From Chryseobacterium sp. ZHDP1 (GTDB lineage Bacteria; Bacteroidota; Bacteroidia; Flavobacteriales; Weeksellaceae): DNA of 64,000 nucleotides. The notes beneath the pieces were generated by a model that was given only the letters and a program-made list of their open reading frames with translations, made no database searches and was not told the origin of the DNA. Positions 27,004 to 35,904 of this stretch are shown here, one piece after another. The stretch spans positions 3,100,001 to 3,164,000 of the forward strand of contig NZ_CP075682.1 in NCBI RefSeq assembly GCF_018603435.1. Reading direction: 5' to 3'. Each line of letters starts with the position of its first letter. Within the stretch, counting starts at the first letter, position 1. The translations under genes were made by a program, and so were the position numbers.

Positions 27004-28395
27004 TTATTCTACTTCTTCAAAGAATTTTTTTACTTTTTCCATCAGCGACTGCCCGAAAGTGAGTTTTGCCGCCTTTTTATTCTCATGCTGTTCTTCTTTA
27101 GGCTGTTGTTCCTGTATCGGCGCAACTTCCTGCGGAGTGGGTTGTGAAGTTTCAATCGCAGCTTGTGCAGCAGCATTTTCCGGCTGCTCTTTTTCCAAAA
27201 CAGGAGTGTCTTCCACCGTGTTCAGCTTTTTATCCCTTATTTTTAAACTTTCCATTAATAAACCAATGGAAGTCGCAAATTCGGGACCTTTAAGATACTG
27301 ATTTTTATCATTCGCCACATACTCATTTGCAAATCCGATTCTGCTGTCGAATCCTGTTGTATAATTGGCGAGCTGACGAAGGTGTTTCAGGTTGGATCCA
27401 CCACCCGTTAATACGATTCCAGCAATCAGTTTTTTCTTTTGTTCAAAGGCTCCGTACGCCTTTAATTCTGTATTTACCATTTCCAGAATTTCCTCTACTC
27501 TCGCATTGATGATCTGTGCCAAAGTTTTCAGAGAAATTTCTTTATCCGGTCTTCCGTGAAGTCCCGGAATGGTAACATAAGTACTGTCTTTTTCAAGCTC
27601 AGGAACCGCAGAGCCGAATTTTACTTTCAGTTGTTCCGCGTGTTTCTCAATGATCGAACAGCCTTCTTTGATGTCTTCCGTAATGATTCCTCCTCCGTAA
27701 GGGATTACACAGGTATGACGGATGATGTTATCTTTAAAAATTGCAATGTCTGTAGTACCGCCTCCGATATCTACAATAGCAACTCCTGCCTCTTTTTCTT
27801 CTTTTGTAAGAACCGCTTCAGAGGATGCCAAAGGCTCCAGCGTAAGTGCTTCCATTTCAAGCCCTGCTTCTCTCACGCATCTCGCGATATTGCGAATGCT
27901 TCCCATTTGTCCTACAACCACATGGAAGTTGGCCTCTAAACGCTTACCGTGCATCCCGACCGGTTCCTGAATTTCACCTTCGGAATCTACTTTGTATTCC
28001 TGCGGTAAAACGTGAATGATTTCTTCTCCAGGAAGCATCACCAGTTTTTTTACCTGATCTTTTAATGCTTCAATGTCGTCGTCTGTGATGAATTTATCCG
28101 GATGTTCACGCATAATATAATCGGAGTGCTGCAGAGAACGGATGTGTTTTCCTGCAATTCCTACCGTAACTTTACGGATCGGAACTCCTGCGCTGGACTG
28201 TGCCTCAGACACAGCAGCTTTGATTGAATTAATGGTCTGCGAAATATTATTCACAATACCTTTGTGAACCCCAAGACTTTTCGCCTTTCCTACACCGAGA
28301 ACTTCTATTTTCCCGTGTGCATTCCTCCTTCCGACAATCGCAACAATCTTTGTTGTCCCGATGTCCAGACCTACTGAATACTCTTGATTTTCCAT
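27004..28395 (-). CDS. ftsA: Cell division protein FtsA
   Basis: The 463-residue actin-like ATPase starts MENQEYSVGLDIGTTKIVAIVG (phosphate 1 loop GLDIGTTK), with IVDIGGGTTDIA (phosphate 2) and AGIVLTGGGSNL (adenosine motif). FtsA tethers FtsZ to the membrane; a short C-terminal amphipathic helix (SLMEKVKKFFEE) at the end fits this role. A Gln/Pro/Glu-rich linker of about 50 residues precedes that helix. An upstream in-frame start at 28449 would add 18 residues not seen in the family, so the ATG at 28395 is chosen. ftsQ lies upstream and ftsZ downstream. Confidence 0.95.
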   Translation of the reverse strand: MENQEYSVGLDIGTTKIVAIVGRRNAHGKIEVLGVGKAKSLGVHKGIVNNISQTINSIKAAVSEAQSSAGVPIRKVTVGIAGKHIRSLQHSDYIMREHPDKFITDDDIEALKDQVKKLVMLPGEEIIHVLPQEYKVDSEGEIQEPVGMHGKRLEANFHVVVGQMGSIRNIARCVREAGLEMEALTLEPLASSEAVLTKEEKEAGVAIVDIGGGTTDIAIFKDNIIRHTCVIPYGGGIITEDIKEGCSIIEKHAEQLKVKFGSAVPELEKDSTYVTIPGLHGRPDKEISLKTLAQIINARVEEILEMVNTELKAYGAFEQKKKLIAGIVLTGGGSNLKHLRQLANYTTGFDSRIGFANEYVANDKNQYLKGPEFATSIGLLMESLKIRDKKLNTVEDTPVLEKEQPENAAAQAAIETSQPTPQEVAPIQEQQPKEEQHENKKAAKLTFGQSLMEKVKKFFEEVE

Positions 28396-28484
28396 TTTTA
28401 TACCGATTTGATTTTTTTGTTTTTCAGTTCCTGTTTTAATAAGGATCATAGGTTTTTGCCTATGTATATTGATGTTTTTTTATT

Positions 28485-29429
28485 TTATTCGATCTTAACT
28501 TTTGCTTTAGTTTTCGGTTTTGACGCCGTTGGTTTATCAGTTTTTTTTGCTTGGGCTGGCTTCGGTTTTGAAGGATTCCCCGTTTTCTTAATTTCTTTTT
28601 TAACTTCAGCTTTCGGCTTTGGTTCGGTACTTTTGGTGACGGCAACCGGAGCTTTTGCCAGTTCTATGTTCGCCGCTTTTAAAATACTGTCGTTTTCTTT
28701 GTAATTGGGATTAAGAGTGGTTACAATCTGGTTCTGATATTTAATGGAAACCATACTGTATTTCTCAGGATCCTGATAGACAAGATATTTTTCCACAAAT
28801 GCCTTAAATCCTTTAACCTTAAAATCGATATTATCTAAATCCCCGATCTCTACTTTGTAATTTCCTTCACTGGTAAGAAGATTATAGTCGCCATTTCGGT
28901 CCTTGGATATTCCGATGAAGTATTTTTTACTAAAATCGTCTTTGTCTATTTTTTCAACCAGTTCGGCAAGTTTTTCATACTCTTCTTTTTTTACATTTCC
29001 TGTCACCAACATACAAGGATGAGAATAGGTTTTGGAGATCGGAAATTCTATTCCTTTTTCATCTACATAAAAATCTCTGCCTTCTTTGTTTAATCTGAAA
29101 ACGGGAACCCTCTGTTTGATGTCTAAATTCAGTTTTCCGTTCAGGTTTAAATAAACATTTGCGCTGTCTACCGCCGGAAGATTGTTGATCTTTTTTTCCA
29201 GCGCGGGAATATTAAGATCCCCGACTTTTCCAGAAGGGTTTTCCTTTTTTACAATTTCCCGGATATCTTTTTCATCAATGAAGTAAACCGGTGTTTTTTC
29301 ATTCATTTTCACAGAAATTTTATTGTCCGTAATCTTCTGTCCGCTGAATTTTTTCAAGGAGAAACTCAACAGGAATCCAAGGATGATTACTGTGATGGCA
29401 ATTTTTAATATTCTGTATTTATTTTTCAT
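28485..29429 (-). CDS. ftsQ: Cell division protein FtsQ
   Basis: The 314-residue bitopic protein has one N-terminal membrane anchor (about residues 8-24), a POTRA-like region (about 40-110, with PAVDSANVYLNLNGKLNLDI) and an FtsQ beta domain. FtsQ links the early cytoplasmic ring to FtsL/FtsI. A Lys/Pro/Ala-rich tail of about 50 residues (KPKAEVKKEIKKTGNPSKPK ...) follows, which is not part of the usual fold. Position between murC and ftsA supports the call. Upstream, the spacer to murC is occupied by an inverted-repeat element with a GxxExxY gene. Confidence 0.9.
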   Translation of the reverse strand: MKNKYRILKIAITVIILGFLLSFSLKKFSGQKITDNKISVKMNEKTPVYFIDEKDIREIVKKENPSGKVGDLNIPALEKKINNLPAVDSANVYLNLNGKLNLDIKQRVPVFRLNKEGRDFYVDEKGIEFPISKTYSHPCMLVTGNVKKEEYEKLAELVEKIDKDDFSKKYFIGISKDRNGDYNLLTSEGNYKVEIGDLDNIDFKVKGFKAFVEKYLVYQDPEKYSMVSIKYQNQIVTTLNPNYKENDSILKAANIELAKAPVAVTKSTEPKPKAEVKKEIKKTGNPSKPKPAQAKKTDKPTASKPKTKAKVKIE

Positions 29430-29498
29430 TTTTGTTTTTTAGCTTTTTTAACGCTACGGGCGCAAGGGTTTTCTTTAAATTCTTGCTTTTTATTTTTA

Positions 29499-29542
29499 TG
29501 TTCGCAAAGGCGTTTCACTCAGCAAATGATAGCCGAAAATAT
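29499..29542. repeat. Left inverted repeat of the GxxExxY element
   Basis: This 44-base arm matches the reverse complement of 29949-29992 at 43 of 44 positions. Weaker matching continues outwards to about 29450 (AACGCTACGG here, AACGCAACGG in the partner). Confidence 0.9.
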
Positions 29543-29545
29543 TTT

Positions 29546-29923
29546 TTATAATTTGTTTACTGCTCTTTTTACTCCGTCTTTAAATAAGGTAGAATGAAAA
29601 TTTAAAATCATCCCTAATTTCATTTCTGTGATTCTTAAATAATTAAGAATTTGGAAAAAATGATATTTATTAATTTTCGGAACTGCTTTTATTTCTATAA
29701 TTACTTTATTTTCAATTAATAAATCAACTTTGAATGCTTTCTCAATAATTAAACCTTCATAATTGACACTAATATCTTTTTGACTTTCAATGTACAATCT
29801 GCTATTTTTTAACTCTTGAATTAAACATTGCTCATAAACATTTTCATAAAGTCCGATTCCCAGTTTTCGGTGCACTTTCATCCCTGCATCAAAAACAATG
29901 TTTGAAATTTCATTTTCTGTCAT
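29546..29923 (-). CDS. GxxExxY protein, PD-(D/E)XK nuclease-like fold
   Basis: The 125-residue protein has the defining motif G22-I-G-L-Y-E-N-V-Y30-E31 (GxGLxExxYE) and a candidate PD-(D/E)XK core: D67 in FKVDLLI, E77 and K79 in VIIEIKA, then Q91 in FFQILNYL. The family is common and dispersed in Bacteroidetes genomes and has no established function; a nuclease-like role is inferred from the fold motifs. The gene lies in the same direction as the division genes between murC and ftsQ and is tightly enclosed by 44-base inverted repeats, so the unit looks like a small cassette. No transposase is encoded. Confidence 0.88.
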   Translation of the reverse strand: MTENEISNIVFDAGMKVHRKLGIGLYENVYEQCLIQELKNSRLYIESQKDISVNYEGLIIEKAFKVDLLIENKVIIEIKAVPKINKYHFFQILNYLRITEMKLGMILNFHSTLFKDGVKRAVNKL

Positions 29924-29948
29924 TGTGTGTTTTATTTACTCTGAAATG

Positions 29949-29992
29949 ATATTTTCAGCTATCATTTGCTGAGTGAAACGCCTTTGCGAACA
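29949..29992. repeat. Right inverted repeat of the GxxExxY element
   Basis: Partner of 29499-29542. Together with the degenerate outer parts the element spans roughly 29450-30033, nearly the whole murC-ftsQ gap. Confidence 0.9.
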
Positions 29993-30044
29993 AATTTCCT
30001 TGTTTTCAAAAAATTCTTTGTGTCCGTTGCGTTATATTTAATAA

Positions 30045-31403
30045 TTAAATTTTCTCTATCCAATCACAAACAGGATCATACAGTGTGTCTATATTTCCTG
30101 CCCCTACTGTAAGAAGGATGTCAAAATCTTTTTCTTTTATTTTGCTGAAAGCTTCGCTTAATGTTGAAACTTCTTTTTTATCTAAATTAACTTTTTCTAG
30201 CAGCCAATCGGAAGTGATTCCTTCAAAATTTTCCTGAAGTTCTCTTGCCGGATAAATATCAAGCAAAATCAGTTCATCAGCTTTACTTAAACTTTCTGCG
30301 AATCCGTCTGCAAAATCTCTTGTTCTGCTGAAAAGATGAGGTTGGAAAACGACCAATAACTTCTTTTCAGGATAAAACGTCCGGATTGAACCCATCACGG
30401 CATTAATTTCTGTCGGATGATGCGCATAATCGTCGATGTAGATTTTACCGTTTTCGTAAATATGTTTTGTATATCTTCTTTTAATTCCTTTGAAATTGGC
30501 AATTGCTTTTTTCAGAGTTTCGAAATCTACTCTTAAATTGTTTAAAATAGCCAACGCAACCGTAGCATTTTCTACGTTGTGAATTCCCGGAATTTCCCAG
30601 ACAAAATCTTTTACCGTTTCGTTGGGCGTATGGAAATCAAAATAAATTTTATCATGCTCCATTCTCAGGTTATCTGAATAATAATCAGCCACTTCGTTTA
30701 CAGCGTAGGTTTGATGAGGTCTTCCGATTTCAATTCCTTTTCTTACAAAAAGCTGTTTGTCTTCAGGAACCAAAGCTGCAAACTGTCTGAATCCTTCTTC
30801 AATGGTATTTTTATCTCCGTAAATATCCAGATGATCCGCATCGATGGAAGTAATAACTGCCCAATCCGGAGAAAGGTTTAGAAAGCTTCTGTCGTATTCA
30901 TCTGCTTCCACAACTGAATATTGTGAGCCGTTGTAGAGGAAATTTGACTTAAAATTCTCAGAAATTCCTCCCAGAAAACATGAAAAAGGCAAATCTGCTT
31001 CTTTGCACAGGTGTGAAACCAAGGTAGAAGTCGTTGTCTTTCCGTGAGTTCCGGCAACAGCAATGCAATCTGTGTTTTCCGTAATCAATCCTAAAACTTT
31101 TGCACGTTTTAATACTTCAAACTGATTGGTATTGAAATAATCTAATATGTCCAGTTTTTTAATCGCCGGAGTGTAGATAACTAACGTATCTTCTTTGTGA
31201 AGCGACGTAATTTTTTCATCAATGACATCTTCAAAAACAATATCAATTCCCTCGCTCATTAAAGTCTGAGTAAGTTTCGTGTTGGTTTTATCATAGCCTG
31301 AAACTTTTTTGCCCGAAGCATGGAAATAACGCGCCAAAGCACTCATCCCGATCCCCCCGATTCCAACGAAGTAAAAATTTTGATATGTTTCTAAATTGTT
31401 CAT
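30045..31403 (-). CDS. murC: UDP-N-acetylmuramate--L-alanine ligase
   Basis: The 452-residue enzyme shows the Mur ligase layout: N-terminal Rossmann-type GIGGIGMSALARYF, ATP-binding AGTHGKTTTSTLVSHL (about residues 115-130), VEADEYDRSFL, and DDYAHHPTEI in the C-terminal domain. MurC adds the first residue, L-alanine, to UDP-MurNAc in the cytoplasm. The start lies three bases after the stop of the upstream two-TM gene. Downstream the operon is interrupted by the GxxExxY element before ftsQ. Confidence 0.96.
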   Translation of the reverse strand: MNNLETYQNFYFVGIGGIGMSALARYFHASGKKVSGYDKTNTKLTQTLMSEGIDIVFEDVIDEKITSLHKEDTLVIYTPAIKKLDILDYFNTNQFEVLKRAKVLGLITENTDCIAVAGTHGKTTTSTLVSHLCKEADLPFSCFLGGISENFKSNFLYNGSQYSVVEADEYDRSFLNLSPDWAVITSIDADHLDIYGDKNTIEEGFRQFAALVPEDKQLFVRKGIEIGRPHQTYAVNEVADYYSDNLRMEHDKIYFDFHTPNETVKDFVWEIPGIHNVENATVALAILNNLRVDFETLKKAIANFKGIKRRYTKHIYENGKIYIDDYAHHPTEINAVMGSIRTFYPEKKLLVVFQPHLFSRTRDFADGFAESLSKADELILLDIYPARELQENFEGITSDWLLEKVNLDKKEVSTLSEAFSKIKEKDFDILLTVGAGNIDTLYDPVCDWIEKI

Positions 31404-31406
31404 TTA

Positions 31407-32063
31407 TTATAATTTAACTAAAAAGTTTATTCCAATCCATACAAAAAAAGCTATTGCAGAGATAATTAGAATGTTTTGTCCGTGGCTTCTGTCTTTTTTA
31501 GCAAAGCCATAAATTCTATCACCATTTGGTAAAGCTTTTTTATAATATATTAAATAAGCTCCAACAAATACGCCTAAAAATCCTGCAAAAAAGGCAGAAG
31601 TGTATCCGATTATTATTAACCAAGTCGGACTTTCTTCCTGAGTTGAAAGATCTTTAATTCTTTGTTTATTTATCACATTTAAAAGTTCCGGGCTAATTTC
31701 CTTTCCTCTTTGTTTTAATATTTTTTGAGCGAGTAAATAATCAAATTTGTTCCATTCTTCTTTTTTTGTTACAATTTCAATCAGTTCTTCATCAGAAGAA
31801 TCAAAAAGGTAATAGTCTTGATCTACGTTTTCAATTTCTTTTTTAACCAAATCTTCTTCTAATTTCTCTACCTGACTAAAATCGTCTTTTTGAATTTTTA
31901 ATTCAAACTGTTTTGTATTTATATCGCCTCCAAAACTGGAGTCTAATTGTGAAGAATTATTTGCCAATTCATAAGCAATATGATTCTCTTCCAGAATTTT
32001 TATTAATTCTAAAGCATCATCTTCGTAAATGAATTTTCTATATGTAGAAAGCTCGTGTGGCAT
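31407..32063 (-). CDS. Unknown protein with two C-terminal membrane segments, inserted between murG and murC
   Basis: The 218-residue protein has a soluble N-terminal part (about 1-140) with an early segment that looks like a DUF2007-type small alpha/beta domain (FIYEDDALELIKILEENHIA), a middle rich in Asp/Glu/Lys, and two membrane helices at about 149-170 and 195-216. Its ATG overlaps the murG stop by one base and its stop is three bases from murC, so it is translated as part of the division operon. No function is known; DUF2007 relation is tentative. Confidence 0.65.
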   Translation of the reverse strand: MPHELSTYRKFIYEDDALELIKILEENHIAYELANNSSQLDSSFGGDINTKQFELKIQKDDFSQVEKLEEDLVKKEIENVDQDYYLFDSSDEELIEIVTKKEEWNKFDYLLAQKILKQRGKEISPELLNVINKQRIKDLSTQEESPTWLIIIGYTSAFFAGFLGVFVGAYLIYYKKALPNGDRIYGFAKKDRSHGQNILIISAIAFFVWIGINFLVKL

Positions 32064-33184
32064 TATTTTATCACTTTAAAAATCTCGTCTACAATCTCTT
32101 TTGCTGCATTTGGTTTGGCAAAATATTTCAGATTTTCAGACATTTCTTTTCTTACTTTTTCATTTTCGCATATTTCTGAAAGGGTATTCCAGAATTTGTC
32201 CTTCATCTCAGAGTCTTTTACCATTCGGGCTGCATTTTTTTCAACCAGATTCATTGCGTTTTTGGTTTGATGGTCTTCCGCTGCAAAAGGGAAAGGAACC
32301 AATAAAACCGGCTTCTGTGCAACCGCCAGCTCTGAAATGGCAATTGCACCCGCTCTGGAAACAATGACATCTGCGGCAGAATAGGCAGTTTCCATATCTT
32401 TGATGAATTCTTTGAGCTGGATGGAAGCTGGAAGCTGGAGGTCGGAAGACAACTCGCTGTAGTCTAACTTTCCGGTTTGCCAGATCAACTGGTAACCTTT
32501 TTCTTTAAGGTTTTCCAGATTGTCTTTCCATCCGTTATTTAATGTTCTTGAGCCTAAAGATCCTCCGACAGATAAAATTGTCAGTTTATCTTTATCCAAG
32601 CCCATTTTTTCTTTTGCCTGAATGGTTTCCTGCATTCCGGAAATGATATTCTCACGAATTGGATTCCCCAGAAATTTTATTTTTTCAGCCGGAAATCCTT
32701 CCACTTTCGGATAAGCGGTAAACACGGCTTTTGCTTTTTTACTTAAAATTTTATTCGTAACTCCTGCATGAGCATTCTGTTCCTGAATAAAAATAGGAAT
32801 TCCCAGTTTACTTGCCTCGTACAAAGCCGGTCCGCTTGCAAAACCTCCTGTTCCCACGGCAAAATCCGGAGCAAAACTTTTAATGATCTTCTTCGATTTG
32901 GATAAACTTTTTAGTATTTTAAAAGGCAATCCTAAATTCGACAGAAGATTTCCTCTGTTGATTCCGGCAATATCAATTCCTTCGATTTTATAACCCGCCT
33001 GCGGAACTTTTTCCATTTCCATTTTTCCGTTGGCTCCAATGAACAAAAATTCAGCATCGGGAAATCTTTTTCTGATTTCGTCCGCAATAGCAATAGCAGG
33101 AAAGATGTGTCCTCCTGTTCCTCCTCCCGATAATAATACACGGATGGATTTTGGTTTTTGGCTATCTGCTGATGGTTTATTCAT
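32063..33184 (-). CDS. murG: UDP-N-acetylglucosamine--lipid pyrophosphoryl-undecaprenol GlcNAc transferase
   Basis: The 373-residue GT28 enzyme has the glycine-rich loop SGGGTGGHIFPA near residue 19, IQEQNAHAGVTNK and the C-terminal donor site SRAGAIAISELAVA. MurG adds GlcNAc to lipid I at the inner face of the membrane, forming lipid II. The first dozen residues (NKPSADSQKPKS) are not conserved enzyme sequence; the underlying DNA resembles the AGCCAAAAACCA-type words seen in other spacers here, so the start may have been extended by spacer sequence. Confidence 0.95.
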   Translation of the reverse strand: MNKPSADSQKPKSIRVLLSGGGTGGHIFPAIAIADEIRKRFPDAEFLFIGANGKMEMEKVPQAGYKIEGIDIAGINRGNLLSNLGLPFKILKSLSKSKKIIKSFAPDFAVGTGGFASGPALYEASKLGIPIFIQEQNAHAGVTNKILSKKAKAVFTAYPKVEGFPAEKIKFLGNPIRENIISGMQETIQAKEKMGLDKDKLTILSVGGSLGSRTLNNGWKDNLENLKEKGYQLIWQTGKLDYSELSSDLQLPASIQLKEFIKDMETAYSAADVIVSRAGAIAISELAVAQKPVLLVPFPFAAEDHQTKNAMNLVEKNAARMVKDSEMKDKFWNTLSEICENEKVRKEMSENLKYFAKPNAAKEIVDEIFKVIK

Positions 33185-33218
33185 TTCTGTTTAAATCTTT
33201 TTTATAAATTTTTTTGTC

Positions 33219-34457
33219 TTAAGCAATGTCGTTAATCTCCGCTATGCTTTGTTTTTTGCCCATTCCTTCTTCATCGTAAATCTGAATTCTGGAGCTTATG
33301 TTTAAAATAATTCCCAACTGCAAATATGTTACCAACATTGAGGTTCCTCCGTAACTTATTAAAGGCAGCGGTTGCCCTGTTACAGGGATTAAATTAACAG
33401 CAACTGCAATATTTACAGACAGTTGTATAAAAATCATTACTCCGAGGCTGAGAACGAGCAAAGAGCCGAAAAAAGCGGGCATCTTACTGGCTATCATGAC
33501 GATACGGATTATCATAATTAAATATAAACTTACCAGAAAAACAGCTCCGATCACTCCGTATTCTTCTACAATCACGGCGAAAATAAAGTCGGAGGCAGAC
33601 TGCGGAAGCATTTGTTTTAAAGCACTTTTTCCGGGTCCCATTCCTGTAACTCCGCCGTGTACGATGGCAGCTTTTGCCATCATCACCTGATAATTTTTAG
33701 CTTTTACACTTTCGTCATCTACGTCTGCAGTTTTTGCTTTGCTTGATGTAAAGGTTTCAATACGGCTCATCCACGTGTGAACACGGTTTCCTCCAATTAA
33801 GTTGGTGTTTAAAGCCACCAGTAAAAACAGAACAATTGCGATGAATGATGCAGAAATAAATCCTGCAATATATTTCCAGTGTAACTGTCCGATGACGAGC
33901 ACAATCACGGAAACCATTAAAATCATCAATGCGGTTGAACCATTGTCTTTTGCCACCAGAACAAAAACCAGCAGAATCGGACCGAAGATGTACATGATAT
34001 TCTCAATCGGAAGTCGTTCCCGCGTTATTTTCTTGGTTAAATATCTGCACAGATAAATAATCAGCATTAAAAAAGCAAAGGAAGACGGCTGGAATGAAAT
34101 TGGTGTTCCGGGAATTTTCAGCCATCGTGAAGCACTGGCTCCGTCAATGGTCTGTCCTGTGAACATGGTGACAATCAATAGAATAACCATTAAACCAAGC
34201 ATGATGCTGCTGAGTTTTCCGATGTATTCGTATTTTACCATTCCGACTACTCTCATGATTCCCAAACCTAAGACTACGAAGAACATATGTTTGATAACGT
34301 GACCGGTTGTGGTCCCGTTGTTGACGATATATTCCAGATTCGAACTTGCAGAATAAACCGGGAAAATAGAGAAAATGGAGATCACAAGAATGACCATCCA
34401 AAGTACTTTATCGCCCTTCAGGAATTCAAATCTGTTTTCTGTGTCTTGTTCGTTCAT
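33219..34457 (-). CDS. ftsW: Lipid II polymerase / cell division protein FtsW
   Basis: The 412-residue SEDS protein has about ten membrane helices and family motifs GASRWLKIPGTPISFQPS, AKDNGSTALMI and LPLISYGGTSM near the C-terminus. FtsW polymerises lipid II glycan strands at the septum with its partner transpeptidase FtsI, also in this cluster. A short cytoplasmic tail (DEEGMGKKQSIAEINDIA) ends the protein. It lies between murD and murG as in typical division clusters. Confidence 0.95.
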   Translation of the reverse strand: MNEQDTENRFEFLKGDKVLWMVILVISIFSIFPVYSASSNLEYIVNNGTTTGHVIKHMFFVVLGLGIMRVVGMVKYEYIGKLSSIMLGLMVILLIVTMFTGQTIDGASASRWLKIPGTPISFQPSSFAFLMLIIYLCRYLTKKITRERLPIENIMYIFGPILLVFVLVAKDNGSTALMILMVSVIVLVIGQLHWKYIAGFISASFIAIVLFLLVALNTNLIGGNRVHTWMSRIETFTSSKAKTADVDDESVKAKNYQVMMAKAAIVHGGVTGMGPGKSALKQMLPQSASDFIFAVIVEEYGVIGAVFLVSLYLIMIIRIVMIASKMPAFFGSLLVLSLGVMIFIQLSVNIAVAVNLIPVTGQPLPLISYGGTSMLVTYLQLGIILNISSRIQIYDEEGMGKKQSIAEINDIA

Positions 34458-34480
34458 ATATAATGCTGTTGGCTTTTTGG

Positions 34481-35818
34481 CTAATTGCCATTGGCTTTTA
34501 ATACCTGCTCTTTAAACTGATGACCTCTGTCTTCATAGTTTTTGAATAAATCAAAACTTGCACAGCACGGAGACAGTAAAACCGTATCTCCTTTTTCAGC
34601 GAGAGATTTTGAGATTTCCACTGCTTTTTCCATGCTCGACGTGTCGTAAATAAATTCTTTTTTGTCTTTAAAGAAGTTGATAATCTTTTCATTATCAATT
34701 CCTAAGCAGACGATTGCTTTTACTTTTCTTTTGACTAATTCTTCAATTTCAGTATAGTCATTACCTTTATCTAAACCTCCAACGATCCAAACGGTCGGAG
34801 TTTTCATACTTTCTAAAGCGTAATACGTTGCATTAACATTGGTTGCCTTGCTGTCGTTGATGTATTTTACACCCGCTATTTCAGTTACAAGCTCCAGTCT
34901 GTGTTCAACCGCCTGAAAAGTCATTAATGAATTCCTTATGCTTTCATTGTTGATTTCCAATATTTTACCGGCAATTGACGCAGCTAAGCTGTTGGCAACA
35001 TTGTGAGTTCCCAGAAGAGATAATTCATCAAGTTTCATTGAAAAAGTATCCTTCAGTTTTACCTCAATGGTTTCGCCGTTAATGAAACCTCCTTCTTCCA
35101 GTTTTTCTTTGGTGGAGAAAGGAATCATTTTCGCTTTAATTTCTAATTTTTCAAGAATATTTTTGCTCATCTCATCATCTTTATTGTAGATGAAGAAGTT
35201 ATCATTTTCCTGATTCTCCGTTATTCTGAATTTAGCCAGTGCATATTCTTCATAGTTGTAATTGTACTGATCCAGATGATCCTGTGACAAATTCAACAAT
35301 AAAGAAATATATGGTCTGAAATTCTGAATATCGTCCAACTGGAAAGAGCTTACTTCCAGAACATAATATTCATGGTTTTCATCGGCAACCTGCTTTGCGA
35401 AGCTGTACCCGATATTTCCGCCTAAACCTACATTTAATCCGTCGTTTTTCAGGATGTAGTAGATGAGAGACGTTGTTGTTGTTTTTCCGTTGCTTCCTGT
35501 GATGGCGATGATTTTGGCATCTGTAAATTCCGAAGCAAATTCAATTTCAGAAGAAAGTCTTATTCCTTTCTCGTTAATTTTCTGAATCATTTCTGCCTTT
35601 TTCGGAATTCCCGGACTTTTTACAATCCAGTCGGCATTTAAAATTCTTTCTTCATCGTGGCTTCCTTCTTCGAATTCAATTCCATTCTCGTTCAGAAACT
35701 GTCTGTAGTTATCCTTGATGGCTCCTTTATCGGAAAGAAAAACTTCCATTCCTTTCTTTTTTGCCAGATAGGCAGCTCCGCAACCACTTTCTCCTCCTCC
35801 TAAAACAACTATTTTCAT
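34481..35818 (-). CDS. murD: UDP-N-acetylmuramoylalanine--D-glutamate ligase
   Basis: The 445-residue Mur ligase, read from the ATG at 35818 (MKIVVLGGGESGCGAAYLAK), shows ATP-binding AITGSNGKTTTTSLIYY, LNLSQDHLDQY and VKYINDSKATNVNAT. It adds D-glutamate to UDP-MurNAc-L-Ala. An upstream in-frame start at 35857 would add 13 residues encoded by an AT-rich repeat spacer and is rejected. The last residues KANGN are encoded by AGCCAA-type spacer words, suggesting that the natural end has been altered by repeat sequence. Confidence 0.95.
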   Translation of the reverse strand: MKIVVLGGGESGCGAAYLAKKKGMEVFLSDKGAIKDNYRQFLNENGIEFEEGSHDEERILNADWIVKSPGIPKKAEMIQKINEKGIRLSSEIEFASEFTDAKIIAITGSNGKTTTTSLIYYILKNDGLNVGLGGNIGYSFAKQVADENHEYYVLEVSSFQLDDIQNFRPYISLLLNLSQDHLDQYNYNYEEYALAKFRITENQENDNFFIYNKDDEMSKNILEKLEIKAKMIPFSTKEKLEEGGFINGETIEVKLKDTFSMKLDELSLLGTHNVANSLAASIAGKILEINNESIRNSLMTFQAVEHRLELVTEIAGVKYINDSKATNVNATYYALESMKTPTVWIVGGLDKGNDYTEIEELVKRKVKAIVCLGIDNEKIINFFKDKKEFIYDTSSMEKAVEISKSLAEKGDTVLLSPCCASFDLFKNYEDRGHQFKEQVLKANGN

Positions 35819-35826
35819 ATTTATTC

Positions 35827-35903
35827 TTTTGTAAAATGTAAAATGTAAAACGTACAATGTATCTGGTGTCTTTTTACATCAATACTTTTTACTTTTTACA
35901 AAA
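35827..35903. repeat. Word-iterated inverted-repeat spacer between mraY and murD
   Basis: TTTTGTAAAATGTAAAATGTAAAA on the left (from 35827) is mirrored by TTTTTACTTTTTACAAAA on the right (to 35903), giving a long AT hairpin with no coding potential. Confidence 0.65.
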
Positions 35904-35904
35904 T

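Noticed and set aside
29449-30036. A complete insertion sequence around the GxxExxY gene
   Set aside because: No transposase is encoded and no target-site duplication was obvious at the outer ends, so it is described only as an inverted-repeat cassette.
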